A stretch of 64,000 nucleotides of DNA from Channallabes apus. Its lineage: Eukaryota; Chordata; Actinopteri; Siluriformes; Clariidae. The position numbers and the translations under genes were made by a program. The stretch is from NCBI GenBank assembly GCA_030522415.1, contig CM060118.1:16670151-16734150 (forward strand), given 5' to 3'. Below, one piece after another: positions 55,810 through 64,000 of the stretch. The notes beneath the pieces are model-generated. The model did not search any database and had not been told where the DNA came from. It saw only the letters and a list, made by a program, of their open reading frames with translations. Each line of letters opens with the position of its first letter. The first letter of the stretch is position 1.

Positions 55810-56708
55810 TCATGCAGTTTGGATAGTTTTGATGTAGTCTTTTGCTTCATCAGCCGAAAGAAAATCTTTCCCTACACCATTGTAGGTTATCCTCAGGCAC
55901 GTAGAACGCGCCCTCAAGGCCACGGAGTTGTCGCCAGACCTCATTAAAAGAAGCACGCGCTTTTGCAATTTTTGCTGTGTGGTCGGGAAAAACAGAAATA
56001 CTAAATTCCTTGAATTTAATCTGCCTTAACTCTCTGGCACGGCGTAAAACATCAAGGCATTCACTGTGGTAGTGAAATCTGGCCACAACGGCTCGAGGTC
56101 GTTCACCAGGCTTTGGTACAGGCTGTAGAGTGCGGTGAGATCTGTCCAAAGTCGGCTCCTACTCCAGGCTCTTTAAGCAACGTAGCGATGCTAGAGGTAG
56201 TGCAGCTGTTAGGACCCTCAGGAACACCGATTATACGAATATTATCATGACGTGACCTGGCGTCCAAATCTTCACATTTATTATCCAGTTTAGTTAAATC
56301 TGCTGTAAGACGTTGTATCTTACTTTGCATTGCAGTAATATCATCAGTACAACCGGAGAGCAAGTGCTCCATCTCACCTACGGTACCCTTTAGCGCAGAC
56401 AATCCGGCATCAATGGCGGCCTTGTCATTGGCCAGTTGTGTCTTTACAGCCTGTAATTCCGACTTAATTGTGGACAAGTCATCCCCCAATGCAGCACGCA
56501 GTTCTGCCTTAAAAATATCCGCGATTTCGTTCCTCAATGAGGACAATATTTCGAGCTTCAGCGCACCCGTGTCAATCACAGAGACTGCCTGGTGAACCGT
56601 GGGGTCAGCACGCGGCGGCGATTCACGCGAAGGTGAGGCCGTGACCTGTGGATTAGGCCTGAGTTGTGACTGCGTTGTGCTACGGGTTTTAATGTTTTTA
56701 CCGGACAT
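55810..56708 (-). pseudogene. L1 ORF1 (nucleic-acid chaperone), frameshifted
   Basis: The ATG at 56708 starts MSGKNIKTRSTTQSQLRPNP. A coiled-coil region follows with heptad-like spacing (FKAELRAALGDDLSTIKSEL, then LTADLTKLDNKCEDLDARSR), then an RRM-type RHDNIRIIGVPEG motif. A frame shift near 56130 moves into the C-terminal domain (GERPRAVVARFHYHSECLDV, VFPDHTAKIAKARASFN). Another shift near 55860 precedes the end (DEAKDYIKTIQTA, stop at 55810). These parts match L1 ORF1p order. Confidence 0.85.
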
Positions 56709-56874
56709 TGTAACCGCCTTTAGAGACAAATCTATAAATAAAACTGTTAACGGGGAAGAATGACAGTACAATTAAAACTGAAAAGCGCAATTTAATAACA
56801 ATTATGACAATAATCCTCCGGAGCCACCCAAAACACATCCTACTCCATCACGAGCTCAACAGCCCCCCACCCCA

Positions 56875-56883
56875 ATATGTGTT
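56875..56883. repeat. L1 target-site duplication, 5' side
   Basis: ATATGTGTT, identical to 42593-42601, immediately outside the GGGG-rich 5' end of the L1. Confidence 0.75.
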
Positions 56884-57538
56884 ATTTTATAGTTTTGAAA
56901 TCCCCAGTATTGTTGTAGAATGTAGAAAATAAATCACTAAACAAAAACAAAAGAAATTTGCCAGCTGCTATGTAATGCTGGTGTTATTTTTTTTTTTCAA
57001 TTAACTCTTGTCACCTGTTGAAACAGTCTTTTATAATTATTGATAATTTACTCTAAGCTGCATGAAAGGATAAATGGAGAGCCATGATTTTTGATTCTTT
57101 ACAATAAACATAATTCTCCCACAAGACTCAAGGCTTTACTTATTGCATTACTGGATAAATCAACATTTTAACTAATCTCTTGAATGAATGAACGAAGTAC
57201 ATTTTTAGCAACCACTTGTCTTCACCTCCTGATACAATTGATACGACCTTTATTTACAGCTAAAGTTACTTTTAAAATGTTTTACATTTTCAAAAACTCT
57301 ATTTTGGTTTGTATTGTAGACATTAGTGTTTATCTCAGAAATAAAAACTTTCATCCCATTACCTCTGATAATTTTAATTATTGTAAGGAAATCATATCGT
57401 AAGAAATAGTGGTGACTGAAGAGACTGTTTGTGAAACTGTTTAATAATACCTATGAATGACAACCGCTCTCTGGCTCAGTGACGGCACCAAAGCAAATTT
57501 GGAATCAGGCAGATTTAATCCATTATGTTATACACATT
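56884..57538. other. Intergenic, no gene seen
   Basis: AT-rich. Before the L1 inserted, this joined the sequence now left of 42593. Confidence 0.5.
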
Positions 57539-57540
57539 TA

Positions 57541-59155
<1,615 letters not shown>

Positions 59156-59159
59156 TAAG

Positions 59160-59850
59160 CTGTTAATGAAATAAAAGCAAATCTGGTGGCATTCAGATGT
59201 AACAGAATACACTGTGACCCATAGAAACATCTATTCTCCAAATTAAAAACTCTGTCTTGATGTAAGACAAAGATGTAATGAGGGTGAAGTGTTTATAAAG
59301 ATGATAAAGTGATTAAATGTGTTATTTTTGGCGAAGTTCATTAATTAAACATTATGAAATAAAGTAATAACTTAGACATGCATCCTGTTCTTGGTTTGAG
59401 TCGGTAAAACTTGCTTTCCATTGTAATTAACTTAGACTGCGCAAAAGGTGTGCAAAGTTGTTCTACTCGAGAGCTCCTGCAGGGCTGTGATTGGTTGAAT
59501 GGTGAGGTCGCACCTGATTGGCTAAAGAGTACGAGTGCCGTATTTTTGAGACTTTGCTGGCATGTTGGAGTCAGGAAAGTCTCAAAAACACAGACACAAA
59601 TGCAGCGATATTCACACATGTAAGTCGATTTTCACATGCACAGCCCATGATGCACTCGTAAATTTTAAACATTAAAAAAAATTTTTACACAGTTGTACAT
59701 ATGTGAATTGTATATTATGAATATGTATTTTTTAATGCATGTGAATGTGTTTTTTTGTGAATATATATTTTTTTTCGTGCACGTGAAATGTGATTTACGC
59801 ATGTGAATTGGGTTACGCACGTGAACATCGTGTCTTTTGTGTGAATTATT
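59160..59850. repeat. Region with inverted and CACATGTGAA-type repeats
   Basis: No gene. 59543-59588 is a perfect 13-bp inverted repeat with a 20-base loop. From 59605 to 59840 variants of TTCACATGTG / GCACGTGAA recur about every 20-40 bases, many of them E-box-like palindromes (CACATG, CACGTG). This is probably a repeat family. Confidence 0.5.
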
Positions 59851-60579
59851 TATGAGACCGATCTGCCTCCATAGAGAATCAAGGCTGCAAAAACATGGTG
59901 ATGTAAAATAATGTAATGCAAAGCAAGAGTAAAAATAGTGGCATGAAAGAGAGGTGAGGATACAAATGATGAGTTTTTTGTGTGTGTGTATGTGTGGAGG
60001 GGGGGGGGGTGCATTAGGTTAGACATACAAAATATGGGTGTGATTTTGTCATTAGAACCTTGACCTAAAAATATCATTCTTCTGGAAAAAAAAACCAACA
60101 TATTTGTTGCATTTATTGAAATAAAAATAAAACATTTTATGTAGGTGTTTCTACATAAAATGGCTCAGTTTATTTTAATGAAATTTGGTGGACAAAACAT
60201 GGTTTAGCAGCAAAATAAAAAAGGAGATTCATGATTTAGTACATTCTTGAAAATATGTAAATGAATATGTTTAATTACAGATTGTATAATGTATAAATCC
60301 ATTATTACTTACTTATTGTTATTGTTTTAAAGTTTAAGGTTTCAATTATTAACAACACTGTGACTAAATTCATGGGCACCCCAAATAAAGTTTCACTTCT
60401 TGTTGGTATCTGAGTTAGTAGGACAGTGAATCATATTGCTATTGGTAGGTACATTCATTCATTCATCTTCTATACCGCTTAATCCTGTGTTCAGGGTCGC
60501 GGGGGGCCTGGAGCCTATCCCAGGAGACTTCGGGCACTAGGCGGGGTACACCCTGGACAGGGTGCCAATCCATCGCAAG

Positions 60580-60629
<50 letters not shown>

Positions 60630-60980
60630 ACCCAATCACACACTACGGGCAATTTTGGGAACACCAATTAGCCTAACCTGCATATCTTTGGACTGTGGGA
60701 GGAAACCGGAGTACCCGGAGGAAACCCACCAAGCACGGGGAGAACATGCAAACTCCATGCACACAGAGACAGGAATCGAGCCCAGACCCTGGAGGTGCAA
60801 GGCGACAGTGCTAACCACTACACCACCGTGCCGCCTGGTAGGTACATAATATCGCCAAAACTTTGCGATTTTGGTTCAGGTACTATACCGTATGTCATTG
60901 TTGTTACTCTCGCACTATTTTCCATAGATCTACACTTTAGTCATCCACACTGCATGCAAAACATTTATGTTGACTAGCAG
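59850..60980. repeat. Duplicated GPCR-array spacer, copy B
   Basis: Co-linear with 13860-15045 (see there). It is interrupted by a minus-strand SINE at 60450-60838, which is absent from copy A, so that SINE arrived after the duplication. Confidence 0.65.
60450..60838 (-). repeat. tRNA-derived SINE, copy 2
   Basis: On the minus strand the head reads GGCACGGTGGTGTAGTGGTT (A box) and CCTCCAGGGTCTGGGCTCGA (B box region). The GGTGGGTTTCCTCCGGGTAC and ATGCAGGTTAGGCTAATTGG segments follow, then a (CA)n tract at 60581-60623 and a GAATGAATGAATG tail at 60455-60467. This copy has the full head that the one at 39918 lacks. Confidence 0.85.
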
Positions 60981-61359
60981 AGACACAAACAAATTCAGTT
61001 AAAAAATATCATGATTCTATTTAAATTTTATGTGGTGACAGGAGATTGCATAATATGATGGTGTTAATATATGGAATTTCATTGGCCTTATAAACATATT
61101 ACTTGAACAACACCTGATTACAAAACAATAATAAAAATAATAATAATAAAGATAATGTTTATGAAACCAAAACAAGAAAACAAATGAACAAACAAAGAGA
61201 GAAAACATACTAATGTTCATTTACACATCACACAAATTTAGCATTTATATAACTTGGTTAAAATTTTACATTTACTTTATTATACAGTATATGATGTATA
61301 AAAATAACATACAGGTAAAAAAAAAATACAGGTAGCTGTAGTATAGCTGGTAGTATTCA
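60981..61359 (-). other. 3' flank of GPCR copy 3
   Basis: AT-rich, no coding sequence. (AAT)n run at 61130-61150. Confidence 0.45.
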
Positions 61360-62226
61360 CTATAATTGTAACAGAATTATCATCATGTGCCTGAATTGAA
61401 AGTACGTTTTCCAACCCTGTGAAGATAGACATGGAGCCAGAAACCCACCAAATATTACAAAAAAGGAAATTACCATCAGACACGTGGGTTGCTGTGCATA
61501 TGATACATAATCATACAGAAACACTAATATGATCATTGGACTATAAGAAAAACATATGCAAACCAAATGAATCATAATCAACCAAAAAGCCTTCTTTTTC
61601 ATGCGGTTGGACTCTGCATCTTTTTCACTTAATTTATCACCAGGTCTAGGTTTCCTCAAAGCTTTAAGTACTGCTATAGAGCAGAAAATCACAGTAGAAA
61701 CTAAAAGTATGTATTCTGGTAGCAGAATATAATACATTATATTTCTGCTTGATAAAAATGAACAAAACACACTCAATACTAAAGATATTATCCAGGCAAC
61801 TAGTGAAAGTGCAGTGCGGTATCTTAGTGGCTTGTATTTTAGGAAGATAACAGGATAGATCACTGCCACATATCGCTCAACACAGACACAGCACTGGAAG
61901 AAAGGGCGGCTGATATTATGCATCACAGACAAAAACTGCATAAAATAATAAAATGTGACAGTTAGCTCATTTTTATATGGTGTCAAATAAAATAAAGCAA
62001 ACAACATATTGACGCAAAAGAAGATTTCACATACACAGAGGTTAAAAGAAAATACTGATACTACTTCTGAAATTGCATTTCTTACACTTATTACAAACAG
62101 CCACAAAACATATATATTGAGTGGTAGAGACACACCCAGCGCAATTATGCTAAGAACGATGACTGCACAAGACACAGGGACAGATGTAGGACTATCAGGA
62201 GGAAGGAAAAATGAAGCGTTCTCCAT
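61360..62226 (-). CDS. Rhodopsin-like GPCR, copy 3, frameshifted C-terminus
   Basis: The start is taken at 62226 (MENASFFLPP), matching copies 1 and 2 and lying 19 bases below the conserved acceptor TCCTGCTCAG; the open frame upstream to 62298 is intron. The 288-residue product keeps TM1 (LPLNIYVLW), TM2 (NLCVCE), ERY, TM4 W, TM6 (SYSP) and the shared third-loop sequence RKPRPGDKLSEKDAESNRMK. In TM7 a 2-base deletion relative to the paralogs, around 61418-61425, destroys DPFLY and replaces the short tail with SSQGWKTYFQFRHMMIILLQL. A 3-residue insertion also follows TM1. It is probably a pseudogene or a receptor with an altered seventh helix. Confidence 0.8.
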   Translation of the reverse strand: MENASFFLPPDSPTSVPVSCAVIVLSIIALGVSLPLNIYVLWLFVISVRNAISEVVSVFSFNLCVCEIFFCVNMLFALFYLTPYKNELTVTFYYFMQFLSVMHNISRPFFQCCVCVERYVAVIYPVIFLKYKPLRYRTALSLVAWIISLVLSVFCSFLSSRNIMYYILLPEYILLVSTVIFCSIAVLKALRKPRPGDKLSEKDAESNRMKKKAFWLIMIHLVCICFSYSPMIILVFLYDYVSYAQQPTCLMVISFFVIFGGFLAPCLSSQGWKTYFQFRHMMIILLQL

Positions 62227-62642
62227 GGTCTGTATTACTAAATTGCTGAGCAGGATAAAATGCAAGATATACTGCATTAAATGTTTAGTTAAAGACACAA
62301 ATGTAAGAATTAGCTAATGCTTCTTTAAAGACTTCAGAAATTGTAACATTTTAATTGTTCACAACAAAGTCTCATTATTTAAATTTCAGTCTGTTCTAGA
62401 TTGTACAATTAATTCAACTGCCAAGGACTCATCATACCACAGTTTTTATAAGACAAACCAAAAAAGTTGGTTATGGTTATGCTTATTTTTCAAAATATTA
62501 ATTTAAATTGAATTCTCATATAAAACTAATGGCACCTCCATTACAGTACTTCAGAAAAATAATGGTAAACAATCTGATTAAAATGTAAGAAAATTTTCAT
62601 TTTTTTAAAAGATTGAAATAACCTGTATACACAAACCTTTAC

Positions 62643-62695
62643 CATTTTTGAAGTGTAGATCCTTGAACTTATCAATGTCTTAACGGAAGGGATCT
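62643..62695 (-). other. Non-coding 5' exon 2 of GPCR copy 3 (predicted)
   Basis: Acceptor CTTTCCTTTTAG and donor ATG/GTAAAG bound a 53-base block homologous to the exons of copies 1 and 2, but about 25 bases shorter. Confidence 0.5.
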
Positions 62696-62823
62696 CTAAA
62701 AGGAAAGTAATTATTGTAATAGAATTTAATGCTTGGTTTATCTGGCTATACTTTAATGTTCCTTGAGCTTATGAGTTATATTGAAAAGTCAGAAACAAAT
62801 AAATTTTTATTGATGTATATTGC

Positions 62824-62903
62824 CTGTATCCTTCTAATGGTTACTGACAATTGCTAGTGGAGCAAAAGTCTACTTGATCATATTCCTGAAATGCTTTATA
62901 TCC
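62824..62903 (-). promoter_or_regulatory. Promoter and exon 1 of GPCR copy 3 (predicted)
   Basis: TATA box GGATATAAAGC (62893-62903), then TTCAGGAATATGATCAAGTA and a short exon 1. The donor is ACAG/GCAAT, where copies 1 and 2 have ACAG/GTAAT. GC donors are used but weakly. Confidence 0.5.
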
Positions 62904-62949
62904 TATGACATTGTTATGAGGGAGGGCATGACTTAAATGTGGTAAGCTA

Positions 62950-64000
62950 AACAAATAAAACATCCATCATCATGATTTAAAGAGGACAAACAGTGGTCAA
63001 AGGGGTAAAAACAAATAAGTTTCACAGACTTAGACAAACTCACAGAGCCAAGTGAGCCCAATGAACATGAAAAAACTGTCTGGCAATGTCAGCATTTCCT
63101 GACCCTCTCTCTACAAGCATTGTCCAAATAGGGCAAGGTAGTGTGAAAATGATTAATTTTATTTCAGGTTTTGTAACAGTACAATGTATTTTTTTTTTTT
63201 ACAGTATGACATTTCTTTTGTATATGAGTATAGTATCAATAATATGCTGGTTGAGTTTTAATGAAAAATACAAAAGACATGATTTGATTGTGATTTTGTA
63301 GTGAGTCAAGAACAGAGTAGTGGTAGCAAATTATATCAAGAAAAAGTGTTTGGTACATACAAACCCTTTCTAAATGCTATGACTTTAGTTCATAGCATTC
63401 TCCTCCTCCTCCTTTTCCTCTACCAGTTATTATTTTCCTTAATTTAATTAACGGCAACCACTTATTAGAGCACTTGGATGTACTGTACGAAGTCTCTTAA
63501 TGTATCAAGTGACAACATTATGTCAGGTACTCCTCAAGGCTTATAACATTACAGAAATAGTGGACAGAACCAGACAAAGCCAATACATTGGTGTTTCTAC
63601 ACACAGCATATGCATCATCTTTCCACACTGTTACGACCTCTAGGGGTTAGTCATAACAGAAAGAGAGAACTAAATGAGTTTATACCAGAGAGATGTTTAA
63701 TTTGTTTATTTTCAATTTTTCTTTGCACGGGATTTATCTTCAGGGGAAGACCAGGCCAAAACAATAAACAAAACAGGCTTTGTTTTAAACCTAAATAACC
63801 TTAATTTGAATGAAACAAAACAAAATACAAACTAGCTTACCTGTCTCCCTAAACAATAAACAGAGTGAAAATATATACAAAAGAAATGGCGTCTAACCCC
63901 CTACTTCCCGTATGAAGAGTTAAATTATTTACAAACTATTTACAAAAAGCTTACATGCAGCCAAATCGGAATCCATATCATAGTCAAAACACGCAAAGGT
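62950..64000. other. Window end, no gene seen
   Basis: Up to about 63110 the sequence resembles the upstream flanks of copies 1 and 2. From 63629 (TGTTACGACCTCTAGGGG) onward it could be the start of a repeat or LTR running out of the window. No coding frame is credible. Confidence 0.35.

Larger units (their letters stand above)
42602..56874 (-). mobile_element. Full-length L1 retrotransposon with nested insertions
   Basis: The minus strand carries a complete L1 layout: a 5' UTR beginning near 56874, ORF1 (55810-56708), ORF2 with endonuclease, reverse transcriptase and C-terminal Cys-rich region spread over 53335 down to 42853, and a poly(A) tail at 42602-42615. The flanks share ATATGTGTT. 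Interruptions are a solo LTR (43385-43891), a plus-strand LINE (about 45268-51530) that itself holds a DNA element (45485-48512), and a block with a Gypsy fragment and other repeat DNA (about 53345-55570). Without them about 5.5 kb of L1 remains, a normal full length. Frameshifts in both ORFs make it inactive. Confidence 0.85.

Noticed and set aside
62227..62298. 24-residue N-terminal extension of GPCR copy 3
   Set aside because: It crosses the conserved splice acceptor and is absent from copies 1 and 2, so it is intron sequence.

Overview
This window is vertebrate, almost certainly ray-finned fish, genomic DNA. The signs are Tc1-like transposons with long terminal inverted repeats, L2, L1 and RTE-type LINE fragments with fish-style 3' tails, tRNA-headed SINEs, Gypsy elements, and spliced genes in AT-rich non-coding DNA. 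Some SINEs look catfish-like, but I cannot fix the species. There are no bacterial features, tRNA or rRNA genes, or CRISPR arrays. Most of the 64 kb is transposable-element sequence, often nested.

Host-type genes fall in two groups. (1) Three paralogous rhodopsin-like GPCR genes lie on the minus strand (coding exons 10581-11414, 32965-33804, 61360-62226). Each has one coding exon preceded by two short non-coding 5' exons and a TATA promoter, and all of these parts are recognisably duplicated. Spacer DNA near copies 1 and 3 is duplicated too, so this looks like an old tandem array since inflated by transposons. Copy 3 has a frameshift in the TM7 motif and a weak GC splice donor. (2) A multi-exon minus-strand gene or gene remnant (21432-24775) begins with a CIDE-N-like domain and ends with a BEN-like domain. 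A broken Tc1-like element sits in its long intron, and there are reading-frame conflicts.

Layout: 1-362 Gypsy LTR-like end; 363-7777 a 7.4-kb element with CCCAGATAGC inverted ends, inserted between that LTR and a Gypsy integrase remnant (7755-8337), and holding piggyBac-like and BEN-like exon relics plus a Tc1-like copy; 8480-9390 L2; 10.2-12.7 kb GPCR unit 1; 13.8-15.05 kb duplicated spacer; 16.4-17.7 kb LINE scraps; 18.3-20.3 kb possible solo LTR with a PIF/Harbinger-type MITE and a 33-bp minisatellite; 21.4-24.8 kb CIDE-N/BEN gene; 25.4-26.0 kb LINE; 27-32.4 kb hAT-like, foldback, SINE and RTE pieces; 32.6-35.0 kb GPCR unit 2; 35.1-37.1 kb L2; 37.7-39.3 kb LTR-like sequence; 39.3-40.6 kb repeats and SINEs; 41.2-42.5 kb mariner/Tc1 relative; 42.6-56.9 kb a full-length L1 carrying four further insertions; 57.5-59.2 kb Tc1-like element with an almost intact transposase; 59.9-61.0 kb duplicated spacer; 61.0-63.0 kb GPCR unit 3.

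All family assignments come from reading motifs by eye; no database search was run.
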